Below are positions 1 to 6,543 of a stretch of 11,702 nucleotides of DNA, one piece after another (position 1 is the first letter of the stretch; every line of letters begins with the position of its first letter). The notes below the pieces were generated by a model. The model was not told where the DNA came from. It saw only the letters and a program-made list of their open reading frames with translations, and searched no databases. Source of the stretch: an uncultured Faecalibacterium sp. Lineage in GTDB: Bacteria; Bacillota; Clostridia; Oscillospirales; Ruminococcaceae. A program made the position numbers and the translations under genes. The stretch is from positions 1 through 11,702 of the forward strand of contig CAKSZU010000069.1 in assembly GCA_934526125.1 (NCBI GenBank), given 5' to 3'.

Positions 1-78
1 CGTTTCAGTCAGCCTGCATCCGTATGCCGAGTTACGCAAGGCGGGGGTCAAACCCCGTCAGCGCTGTCCGATTTTTTT
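1..78 (+). ncRNA. ffs: Probable 3' end of SRP RNA (4.5S/scRNA), truncated by window start
   Basis: The 99 bases before dnaX have no convincing coding content. They contain a short GGGGT/ACCCC hairpin (about 44-56) and end in a run of seven T (72-78) that has no local terminator stem directly before it. This fits the 3' strand of a long RNA whose pairing partner lies upstream of the window. In Bacillus and many Clostridia the gene directly before dnaX-ybaB-recR is the signal recognition particle RNA, whose 3' half pairs back with its 5' end and is followed by a T-run. The conserved helix-8 GGAAGCAGC core is not in the window, so the assignment rests on position and overall shape. It could instead be an unrelated leader or intergenic stretch. 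Confidence 0.45.
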
Positions 79-99
79 GTTGGAAAGGGGAGAGACCGG

Positions 100-2019
100 A
101 TGTATCGTGCCCTGTACCGCAAGTGGAGACCCCAGCGGTTTGAGGACGTGGTGGCCCAGCGCGGGATCGTGACGGCCCTGCGCAACCAGATCGCCACGGG
201 CCGCGTGGGCCATGCGTATCTGTTCACCGGTGTGCGCGGCACCGGCAAGACCAGCTGCGCCAAGATCTTTGCCAAGGCGGTCAACTGCCTGCACCCCCAC
301 GACGGGGACCCCTGCGGCGAATGCGAGATCTGCCGGGGCATCGACAACGGCAGCATCCTGGATGTGGTGGAGATGGACGCGGCTTCCAACAACGGCGTGG
401 ACGATATCCGCGACCTGCGGGACGAGACCGCCTACACCCCCAGCGCCTGCCGCTATAAGGTGTATATCATCGATGAGGTCCACATGCTGTCCACGGCGGC
501 CTTCAATGCGCTGCTCAAGACGCTGGAGGAGCCGCCGGCCCACGTCATCTTCATTCTGGCCACCACCGAGATCCAGAAGGTCCCGGCCACCATCCTGTCC
601 CGCTGCCAGCGGTACGATTTTACCCGTATCGGCCCCGAGGATATCGCAAAGCGGGTGGAGTATATCGCCGGGGAAGAGGGTCTGGAGCTGACGGAGGACG
701 GCGCGGAGCTGATCTCCCGTCTGGCGGACGGTGCCATGCGCGACGCACTGTCCATTCTGGATACCTGCGCCGGTGTCACCGCAAAGATCGACGCCGATGT
801 GGTCCGCCGGATGGCGGGCGTCACCGACCGGAGCTACCTGTTCCATATTTCCGACGCGCTGGAAGCCCAGGACGGTGCCGCGGCACTGGCCCAGCTGGCC
901 CAGCTGCGGCAGCAGTCGGTGGACGTGAAGCGCCTGACCGAAGAGCTCATCGCCCATTACCGTGCCCTGATGCTGGCGGCCCTGCCCGGCGGGCAGGCGC
1001 TGCTGTCCGGTGTCTCGCCGGAAGAAGAACAGCTCTATCTGGAAAAAGGCCCGAAGCTGGGGCAGCGGGAAGCCGTCCGGGCCATCCGCACCCTGGGCAA
1101 CGCTTTGGAACACATGACCCGGGGCAGTGACCAGCGCATTGAGCTGGAGCTGGCCCTGTTCAGTCTGTCGGAGCCGCCCCAGGCCATGGTGATGCAGCCT
1201 GCCGCTGCTGCCCCCGTCCGGGCGGCTGTGCCCCAGCCGGAGGCCCCGAAGCCCTTTGCGGCAGCTCCGGTACAGCCCTTTGCGGCGGTGCCGGCGGCAG
1301 AAACCTTCCGTCAGGACCGATCGGCCCTGACACCTCCCCTTTCCGGGGAGGCTTCCCCGCGTCCTGCCGCGCAGGAGGCACCCCCCGCCCCGGCGGAGGA
1401 GCTTCCGCCCCCGCCCGAGGAGCCGCCGGTGACCTCCGATGCGCCCCCTCCCTGGGAAGAACCGGCTGCACCGGCGGCCGGGCAGAACCCCGCAGCAGAG
1501 GACCCTTCCGCTCCGCTGTGCGCAGCAGCCCCCCTTTCCGGGGAGCCTGACGACGCGGAAAAGCAGCCCTTGAATGGGGAGGAGGACCGCGTCAACGGCA
1601 GCGGGGCCGTGCAGCCTGCTGCCCCGGAATACACTGCCGACCCGGCTCTCAACAAGCCCCGCAAGGTGGCGGCAGCGGGGGTCAACCCCTTCCCCCGGTG
1701 GGACGAGGTGGTGCAGCTGCTGCAGGAAAAAGACCCCCTGCTGTACACCTACCTGAAGAAGTCGAAGGCCTACTTCGACGGGACCCGGGTGCTGATCGAC
1801 GGCGGCAAGACCTTCCGGGATTTCATCCGGCAGAACAAGGACAGCCAGAAGCTCGTCAAGAAGCTGATCGCGCAGGTGTCCGGTGTGGCGGTGCCCATCG
1901 GCCCCTACGAGCCTAAGAATGTCAACCGCCCTTCGGCCAACGCCGAGGAATCCCTCCGCAAGCTGGAACAGCTGGGCCTGGAAGTCTCCATTGAGGACTC
2001 GGCCCGGAAAAAGAGATAA
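100..2019 (+). CDS. dnaX: DNA polymerase III subunit gamma/tau (clamp loader)
   Basis: This is the 639-residue ATPase of the replicative clamp loader, which opens and loads the beta sliding clamp and, as tau, holds the polymerase at the fork. The N-terminal AAA+ module has Walker A GVRGTGKT (44-51), a zinc site of four Cys (63, 72, 75, 78), Walker B/DEVH (125-128), sensor-1 ATT (154-156) and the SRC arginine-finger motif (167-169). Domain III runs to about 365. A long Pro/Ala/Glu-rich linker (about 365-530) then joins a conserved C-terminal domain (about 535-639). The ATG follows GGGGAG with a 7-base spacer. The linker holds three PL(S/N)GE motifs, two of them encoded by an identical 15-base sequence. 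No classical A-AAA-AAG slip site is seen, so a separate short gamma form is not supported. It is first in a dnaX-ybaB-recR operon. Confidence 0.97.
   Translation: MYRALYRKWRPQRFEDVVAQRGIVTALRNQIATGRVGHAYLFTGVRGTGKTSCAKIFAKAVNCLHPHDGDPCGECEICRGIDNGSILDVVEMDAASNNGVDDIRDLRDETAYTPSACRYKVYIIDEVHMLSTAAFNALLKTLEEPPAHVIFILATTEIQKVPATILSRCQRYDFTRIGPEDIAKRVEYIAGEEGLELTEDGAELISRLADGAMRDALSILDTCAGVTAKIDADVVRRMAGVTDRSYLFHISDALEAQDGAAALAQLAQLRQQSVDVKRLTEELIAHYRALMLAALPGGQALLSGVSPEEEQLYLEKGPKLGQREAVRAIRTLGNALEHMTRGSDQRIELELALFSLSEPPQAMVMQPAAAAPVRAAVPQPEAPKPFAAAPVQPFAAVPAAETFRQDRSALTPPLSGEASPRPAAQEAPPAPAEELPPPPEEPPVTSDAPPPWEEPAAPAAGQNPAAEDPSAPLCAAAPLSGEPDDAEKQPLNGEEDRVNGSGAVQPAAPEYTADPALNKPRKVAAAGVNPFPRWDEVVQLLQEKDPLLYTYLKKSKAYFDGTRVLIDGGKTFRDFIRQNKDSQKLVKKLIAQVSGVAVPIGPYEPKNVNRPSANAEESLRKLEQLGLEVSIEDSARKKR
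1333..1351. repeat. Inverted repeat inside the dnaX linker, part of a 15-base direct repeat
   Basis: CCTCCCC (1333-1339) pairs with GGGGAGG (1345-1351) around a 5-base loop. The 15 bases CCCCTTTCCGGGGAG (1336-1350) recur exactly at 1531-1545, in the same reading frame, giving PLSGE both times. A weaker third copy at about 1567-1581 gives PLNGE. The copies lie only in the low-complexity linker, where insertion of a short palindromic element would be tolerated. Confidence 0.6.
1531..1545. repeat. Second exact copy of the 15-base dnaX linker repeat
   Basis: This is identical to 1336-1350 over 15 bases, CCCCTTTCCGGGGAG. Its flanks have diverged: only the inner CCCC/GGGG arms (1531-1534 and 1540-1543) can pair, whereas the first copy has a 7-base-pair stem. 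It encodes residues 478-482 (PLSGE) of DnaX. Confidence 0.6.
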
Positions 2020-2033
2020 AGGAGAAACTGATT

Positions 2034-2372
2034 ATGAAAGCAAGAATGCCCGCAGGCTTCGGCCGCCCCGACATGAACTCCCTGATGCGTCAGGCACAGA
2101 AGATGCAGGAGGATATGAAGGCCAAGCAGGCCGAGCTGGAGACCGCCGAGTACACCGGCAGCGCATCCGGCGAGATGGTCACTGTGAAGATGAACGGCAA
2201 GCACGAGGTGTTGGCCATCACCATCAAACCCGAGGCCGTGGACCCCGATGACATCGAGATGCTGGAAGATCTGGTGGCTGCAGCCGTCAACGCCACCGTC
2301 AAGCAGGTAGACGAGACCGCCGAGGCCGAGATGGGCAAGCTGACCGGCGGCCTGAACATCCCCGGTCTCTGA
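2034..2372 (+). CDS. ybaB: YbaB/EbfC family nucleoid-associated DNA-binding protein
   Basis: This small 112-residue protein matches the YbaB/EbfC family, homodimers that bind DNA and help organise the nucleoid; the precise role is unsettled in most species. Visible family traits are the Met/Gln-rich N-terminal helix (NSLMRQAQKMQEDM, about 15-28), a beta core with SGEMVTVKMNGKHEV (about 45-59), the following VDPDD...MLEDLV helix start and a short Gly-rich tail (about 105-112). The ATG follows AAAGGAGA with about 8 bases of spacing, 14 bases after the dnaX stop. It sits between dnaX and recR, its standard place in Firmicutes and Proteobacteria, so co-transcription is likely. Confidence 0.95.
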   Translation: MKARMPAGFGRPDMNSLMRQAQKMQEDMKAKQAELETAEYTGSASGEMVTVKMNGKHEVLAITIKPEAVDPDDIEMLEDLVAAAVNATVKQVDETAEAEMGKLTGGLNIPGL

Positions 2373-2391
2373 TCCGAACGGAGGAGTCGCC

Positions 2392-2991
2392 ATGGGTTAC
2401 AATGCAGCCCCGCTGGAAAAGCTGATCGAAGAGTTCAGCAAGTTCCCGGGCATCGGCCGGAAGGGTGCCACCCGGATGGCCTATCAGGTGCTGAGCATGT
2501 CGGACCAGGACGCCGCCGCTCTGGCGGGTGCCATCCAGAATGCCCACACCCGGCTTCACCGCTGCCGGATCTGCCAGAACTACACCGAGGCAGAACTCTG
2601 CCCCATCTGCGCCAGCGCCAAGCGGGACCGCTCCATCATCTGTGTGGTGGAGACCCCCCGGGACGTGCAGGCCTTTGAGCGCACTCGGGAGTACCACGGG
2701 ATGTACCATGTCCTCCACGGTCTCATCAGCCCCATGGACGGCATCGGGGCCGAACAGCTCACCGTCAAGGAGCTGCTGGCCCGCCTGGGGGACGGCGAGG
2801 TGAAGGAAGTCATCATGGCGATGAACCCCACCGTGGAAGGCGAGGCCACCGCCATGTATCTGGCAAAGCTCATCAAGCCCCTCGGCATCAAGACCACCCG
2901 CCTGGCCTACGGCCTGCCCGTGGGTGCCAGCCTGGAGTATACCGACGAGACCACCCTCTACCGTGCCCTTTCCGGCCGGGGAGAGCTGTAA
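2392..2991 (+). CDS. recR: Recombination mediator protein RecR
   Basis: RecR works with RecO (and RecF) to load RecA onto SSB-covered single-stranded DNA during gap repair. The 199-residue length is typical. The N-terminal helix-hairpin-helix is visible at FPGIGRKGATRMA (18-30). A C4 zinc finger follows (C58, C61, C70, C73). The Toprim domain starts near residue 81, with the acidic residue in VVETPRD (E87), and ends with the NPTVEGEATA segment (145-154). The conserved LAYGLPVG Walker-B-like tail is at 171-178. The start follows GGAGG, 19 bases after the ybaB stop, so the three genes form one operon. Confidence 0.97.
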   Translation: MGYNAAPLEKLIEEFSKFPGIGRKGATRMAYQVLSMSDQDAAALAGAIQNAHTRLHRCRICQNYTEAELCPICASAKRDRSIICVVETPRDVQAFERTREYHGMYHVLHGLISPMDGIGAEQLTVKELLARLGDGEVKEVIMAMNPTVEGEATAMYLAKLIKPLGIKTTRLAYGLPVGASLEYTDETTLYRALSGRGEL

Positions 2992-3010
2992 AAAAACAGA
3001 TCATGCAAAA

Positions 3011-3040
3011 GAGACCCGCAGGCCGTGGCTTGCGGGTCTC
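3011..3040. terminator. Bidirectional intrinsic terminator between recR and the surface-protein gene
   Basis: GAGACCCGCA (3011-3020) is a perfect complement of TGCGGGTCTC (3031-3040), a 10-base-pair stem that can extend inward by three or four pairs. On the - strand the stem is followed by TTTTGCATGATCTGTTTTTT. On the + strand it is followed by a weaker T-rich stretch. It lies in the 70-base gap between two convergent stop codons, so it probably stops both transcripts, more strongly for the - strand. Confidence 0.85.
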
Positions 3041-3061
3041 ATGCTTTGTTTATGGGGCTGT

Positions 3062-6000
3062 TCAGAAGGTGACAACGAGGTCTTTTGCGGGGGCTTTGAT
3101 GTCAATGGTCTGGTGGATGATCTGTCCGTTGGCATCGGTGTAGGCGGCGGTGAGCTGGTAGCTGCCGCGCTTGACCTTCAGGGCGAAGGCACCGGCATCA
3201 TCAGCAGTGGTCTGCTCCACCACCTTGCCGTCCTGCAGCAGGGAGATCTTCGCCCCGGGCAGAGCAGTGTGGTCAGACAGCTCGGCCTTGCCCTGCACCT
3301 CCACCGGCATGCTCAGCACGACACCGGCCGTAATGGCCGCCGCCGCGGCACCGGCACCCACCAGCAGCAAGGCACCGGCTCCGCTTCCGTTACCGTCACC
3401 GGAACCGCCCGAAGGCGCAGCCGGGGTGGAGGGGGAAGAGGGAGTGGAAGGCTCAGATGGCGTAGAGGGCGTGTCAATTTCCGCACCGTTGAGGGTCAGC
3501 TTTCCGCTTTCCTCCTGACGGATCACGGCATCATTGGAAACATTCTCGCCGAAAGGAATATCCTTGGTGCTGTCTTCAACACCCACGACCGCCTGTGCAT
3601 TCTTCAGGCCATCGCCGGTGATATGGACGCCGTCATCCTCGACCGTAAGATCCAGATAAGAGGTCTGGGTGGTATCGATTGCAATGCTTTCCCACGGCCA
3701 TGCATCCGTGGTCTTGTCCTGCGAGTACATCAGGCCGACGGAGCCCGGATCATCGGTTTCGATATGGACGGTCTGCTTTGCGGGGTCTACCGTGATCGCA
3801 GTTTCTTCTGTCGTGCTGAGGAAGAAGGACGAGTCTTTCAGCGTGACCAGAGTCATGGCTTTTCCATTGCTTTCCGGAGAAATCTTCATTTCAAAGGGTG
3901 TGCCGTCCTCTTGGAAATCCATGGAATAGGTGACGAGATCGTCCGAACTGTCAGAAGAACCAGCTGGCACTCCGATGCTGAACTGAGCCCGGACATCGTT
4001 GCTCGCATTTTGAATTGATCCGGATTTCGTGGACAGGTGACTGTCACCGGAAGTTACTTCAAGAGAAGAAGAAAGACGAACAACGATTTCGAGATCTGAA
4101 TAATCGGTCAGAGTTTCATTGCGTTCATTGCTGTAATAATTGATTAAGTCGAGTTGGTCGGTTTTGGTCATATAGAATTCGAGATAATCAAATTCAAATC
4201 CAGCGCATTTGTACTCGATTTCAAGATGTTCGGCGGGCTGTGTACTGTCGCTTTCAAAGCATTCAGTATCATCGACAGTGGTTGGTTTGATTTCCATTTG
4301 CTGCGGGTTAAAGCTGTTTGGATCGTTTACCACAAAAATATAAGAACCAGCATCAGTTTTTCCAAGCAAATCGGTCAAAATGACTTCGTGGAATCCACCA
4401 CTGGAGCAGTGTATAGCAACAGGAACGACTTTTCCTTTTTTCAGAGTCTGCACAATCTCATTCAAAGCATTCGAGGGAGCAGTATTAAAAAGACGATGTT
4501 GATTGTCTGAGTGAAGTTTGGCGGAGGGGAGGTACTGCTGTAAATAATAGAATTCGACCAGGTCTTCCGTATCCCGATTATGGGTATTTGTTGTCCGGTC
4601 ATAAGGAGGGGCCATATCGAAACTATTTTTTTCAGAGGGAAGCAGACTGGGATTCATATAGCGAAGAGCGGCGACAACTTCCATGCCGTAGCAGGAACCG
4701 CCCCATCCGGATAATCTATGCAGAACAATATTTTCCTTGACGCGTGAGGACATGCCATCGACGAGACGATGCAGGCTTTCGGTTGAAATGTTGTGACCAT
4801 AAAGAATGTCGGAACACTGTTCCAGATGTTCAACATGTCGGAGAAGAAAGCCGGCGGGGGTTTCTTCATATTTATTGACGATGTTTTTATTATTATTATC
4901 TTTAACAGATTCCTTAAAAACCTTTTTCCACTCACTGATCATATTAGCGTCTTCTTTGCTGAAGAAATATTCGCTTGAATTCAGAAAGCCGAGGTTGTCC
5001 CGCTTGAATGTAAACTCTTTTTGGGGAGTGGGTTCCGGTTCCGGAAATGGGTCATCATTGGGGAAAATCTCTTTGATCTTAGCGGAAATTTCCTCCTTGG
5101 TCAGGTTTTCTCCATTGCAGTCTCCGGAGGTTGCAGCCTCTGTCGGTACTTCACCATTGATACAGGACGTGTTCAGAGAATAGCAGTCCTTCATATTGAT
5201 GTCGAAACCAACATTTGTATTGGTACCGATACGTGCGATAGTTCCCGTGCTGGTAAGATTGGAAGCTATATTGTAGCAATTATGGATATGTGCCTGCCCA
5301 ATACCATAAACGGTAGCATCATTGCCGGTAGCAGAAATATTGGCGTAATTTACAGAATTGCTGATAATAGAGTGGTAGTAGATAGAGGAACCACCATAGT
5401 CTTGAATGTAACCAATGCCACCAATAAAACGTAAACCCTGACTTTGAGAAACTTTATTGATGGATAGTTTACCATAATTACGGCAGAAGTCTGCAGAGGA
5501 AGAACAATCGGCATAACCAAAAATACCACCGATAAATGTTCTGTGATAATTTGCAAGAATCTCAATAGGGGTAACTTCCTCAAGAGAAATGAAGCCATAA
5601 TTGCTACAATTGATGATTGTATTCACACGAGAGAACAAAATCTCTTCATCGGCTCCACCACGAAGAATTCCAACGATACCGCCGCAATGCACTATGCCAT
5701 TTGACGAAGGAATCACAATGTTAACGTGGTTTTCACAGTTTACGATGGTATTGTCTTCGGCTCCGGTATACAGACGGGCAACAATACCACCGATATTGAT
5801 CTCGGTTTCAGAAGGAGGAGTCGCTGTGATCGTTCCATACGTGACGCAATTTTCCACATGCTTTGCAAGCCCGGCGAGACTGCCGATGTTGACAGCACCG
5901 GAGCAGGTCAGGGAGATATTGACATCGGTCAGATACAGATTGGAAAAACTTGCACTTGTATAGCCGAACAAACCAACACAGGTATAATCGTTGACAGGAG

Positions 6001-6298
6001 TATAACTTTTTATGGTAAGCCCGCTGATCGTATGGCCGTTGCCGTCAAAGCTGCCGGTAAAAGGCTTTTCCAGCGTACCGATGGGCTCCCAATTGATGCC
6101 GGACAGGTCAAGGTCGTTATCCAGCACATAATTGGCGTCCAGATCGTTCCGGATGTAATTCAATCCGTCAACATCCGTAATGTGGAAAGTGCTTTTTTCG
6201 GATGAGCCTTCTGTTTCCGCAAAAGCCGCAAACGGAAGCATCTGGCAGAGCATGGCAAGCGACAGCACCCATGCAAGGAGCCGCAAACGTTTTTTCAT
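3062..6298 (-). CDS. Secreted multidomain surface protein: GLUG-like beta-helix, papain-like cysteine peptidase-like domain, C-terminal membrane segment and beta-sandwich
   Basis: This 1078-residue protein is not a named gene. Visible parts, in order: a Sec signal peptide (1-27, KKR then a hydrophobic core, likely cleavage AFA|ETE); a GLUG-type beta-helix (about 38-380) with the opening SFDGNGHTISGL (83-94), repeated IGGI(V/F)G turns and NCxNYG coils; a Pro/Glu linker (about 414-426); and a peptidase-like domain (about 485-712) with SGWGGSCYGM (C536), GGFHEV (H637) and VVNDPN (N658/D659). A beta-rich stretch (about 713-940) is followed by a Pro/Ser/Thr linker (about 942-965), a Gly/Ala-rich hydrophobic helix (about 973-998) and a CNA-B or carboxypeptidase-regulatory-like beta-sandwich (about 999-1070). 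There is no LPXTG motif. The start at 6298 is chosen because AGGAGG lies 5 bases upstream and the signal peptide begins there; a reading frame open to 6385 would run through the promoter. Proteolytic activity and target are inferred and unproven. Confidence 0.85.
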   Translation of the reverse strand: MKKRLRLLAWVLSLAMLCQMLPFAAFAETEGSSEKSTFHITDVDGLNYIRNDLDANYVLDNDLDLSGINWEPIGTLEKPFTGSFDGNGHTISGLTIKSYTPVNDYTCVGLFGYTSASFSNLYLTDVNISLTCSGAVNIGSLAGLAKHVENCVTYGTITATPPSETEINIGGIVARLYTGAEDNTIVNCENHVNIVIPSSNGIVHCGGIVGILRGGADEEILFSRVNTIINCSNYGFISLEEVTPIEILANYHRTFIGGIFGYADCSSSADFCRNYGKLSINKVSQSQGLRFIGGIGYIQDYGGSSIYYHSIISNSVNYANISATGNDATVYGIGQAHIHNCYNIASNLTSTGTIARIGTNTNVGFDINMKDCYSLNTSCINGEVPTEAATSGDCNGENLTKEEISAKIKEIFPNDDPFPEPEPTPQKEFTFKRDNLGFLNSSEYFFSKEDANMISEWKKVFKESVKDNNNKNIVNKYEETPAGFLLRHVEHLEQCSDILYGHNISTESLHRLVDGMSSRVKENIVLHRLSGWGGSCYGMEVVAALRYMNPSLLPSEKNSFDMAPPYDRTTNTHNRDTEDLVEFYYLQQYLPSAKLHSDNQHRLFNTAPSNALNEIVQTLKKGKVVPVAIHCSSGGFHEVILTDLLGKTDAGSYIFVVNDPNSFNPQQMEIKPTTVDDTECFESDSTQPAEHLEIEYKCAGFEFDYLEFYMTKTDQLDLINYYSNERNETLTDYSDLEIVVRLSSSLEVTSGDSHLSTKSGSIQNASNDVRAQFSIGVPAGSSDSSDDLVTYSMDFQEDGTPFEMKISPESNGKAMTLVTLKDSSFFLSTTEETAITVDPAKQTVHIETDDPGSVGLMYSQDKTTDAWPWESIAIDTTQTSYLDLTVEDDGVHITGDGLKNAQAVVGVEDSTKDIPFGENVSNDAVIRQEESGKLTLNGAEIDTPSTPSEPSTPSSPSTPAAPSGGSGDGNGSGAGALLLVGAGAAAAAITAGVVLSMPVEVQGKAELSDHTALPGAKISLLQDGKVVEQTTADDAGAFALKVKRGSYQLTAAYTDANGQIIHQTIDIKAPAKDLVVTF

Positions 6299-6303
6299 AA
6301 AAA

Positions 6304-6309
6304 CCTCCT
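6304..6309 (-). promoter_or_regulatory. Shine-Dalgarno site fixing the start of the surface protein
   Basis: AGGAGG on the - strand, 5 bases before the ATG at 6298. It supports the start that opens the signal peptide over the upstream in-frame ATG at 6385, which overlaps the -35 box. Confidence 0.85.
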
Positions 6310-6353
6310 CGTGATTTGGTCGAATGAACGGCAGATAATGGATTCCTAAAAAA

Positions 6354-6382
6354 ATTATAGTATGGAAAAAGCCTGCTGTCAA
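6354..6382 (-). promoter_or_regulatory. Consensus sigma-A promoter for the surface-protein gene
   Basis: On the - strand, TTGACA (6382-6377) and TATAAT (6359-6354) are separated by exactly 17 bases, a perfect vegetative consensus. Transcription would start near 6347, giving a leader of about 50 bases before the ATG at 6298. This suggests strong basal expression unless a regulator interferes; no clear operator was seen nearby. Confidence 0.88.
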
Positions 6383-6455
6383 CAAAAGAAGAAGCCTACG
6401 CGGTTTGGCAAAGGAGCCGGACCTTCCCGCAACAGGATAAAAAGTGACGGAACAG

Positions 6456-6484
6456 TGGACCTCTCCGTCGGAATATGGTATACT
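6456..6484 (+). promoter_or_regulatory. Sigma-A promoter for trkA-trkH
   Basis: TGGACC (6456-6461) and TATACT (6479-6484) are 17 bases apart, with TGG directly before the -10 giving an extended -10 (TGn). It diverges from the surface-protein promoter; the two -35 boxes are about 73 bases apart. The predicted start is near 6491, giving a leader of about 53 bases. Confidence 0.75.
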
Positions 6485-6507
6485 AGCAGATGATTTCAGA
6501 AGAAGAA

Positions 6508-6524
6508 CCTCCCGCGCGGGGAGG
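6508..6524 (+). other. Small hairpin in the trkA leader
   Basis: CCTCCC (6508-6513) can pair with GGGAGG (6519-6524) around the loop GCGCG. It lies in the predicted 5' untranslated region of trkA, 20 bases before the start codon. The likely ribosome site, AAGGA at 6531-6535, is outside the stem, so a role in blocking translation is not evident. The arms resemble those of the palindrome inside dnaX at 1333-1351. Confidence 0.4.
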
Positions 6525-6530
6525 AAAGGA

Positions 6531-6535
6531 AAGGA
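6531..6535 (+). promoter_or_regulatory. Shine-Dalgarno site fixing the trkA start
   Basis: AAGGA lies 8 bases before the ATG at 6544, where the Rossmann fold begins directly (MKIILVGGG). The in-frame ATG at 6490 sits at the predicted transcription start and would add 18 residues with no family match, so it is rejected. Confidence 0.75.
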
Positions 6536-6543
6536 CTTTTTCT

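Noticed and set aside
1720..1735. GGAAAAAGAC in dnaX as a programmed frameshift site for a short gamma subunit
   Set aside because: It does not fit the A-AAA-AAG pattern in frame, lies inside the C-terminal domain region, and no stimulating hairpin or early alternate-frame stop was evident.
4870..4905. AT-rich ATT repeat run as a microsatellite or origin element
   Set aside because: It is explained by a run of Asn codons (DNNNKN) in the surface protein; no DnaA-box cluster was seen around it.
6299..6385. Upstream start for the surface protein adding 29 residues
   Set aside because: The extension covers both promoter boxes and has no Shine-Dalgarno site; the ATG at 6298 has a strong one and begins a typical signal peptide.
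6518..6535. Leader hairpin hiding the trkA ribosome site, as a thermosensor or riboswitch
   Set aside because: Only GGGAGG, 19 bases from the ATG, is inside the stem; the better-placed AAGGA is free, and no ligand-binding fold is visible.
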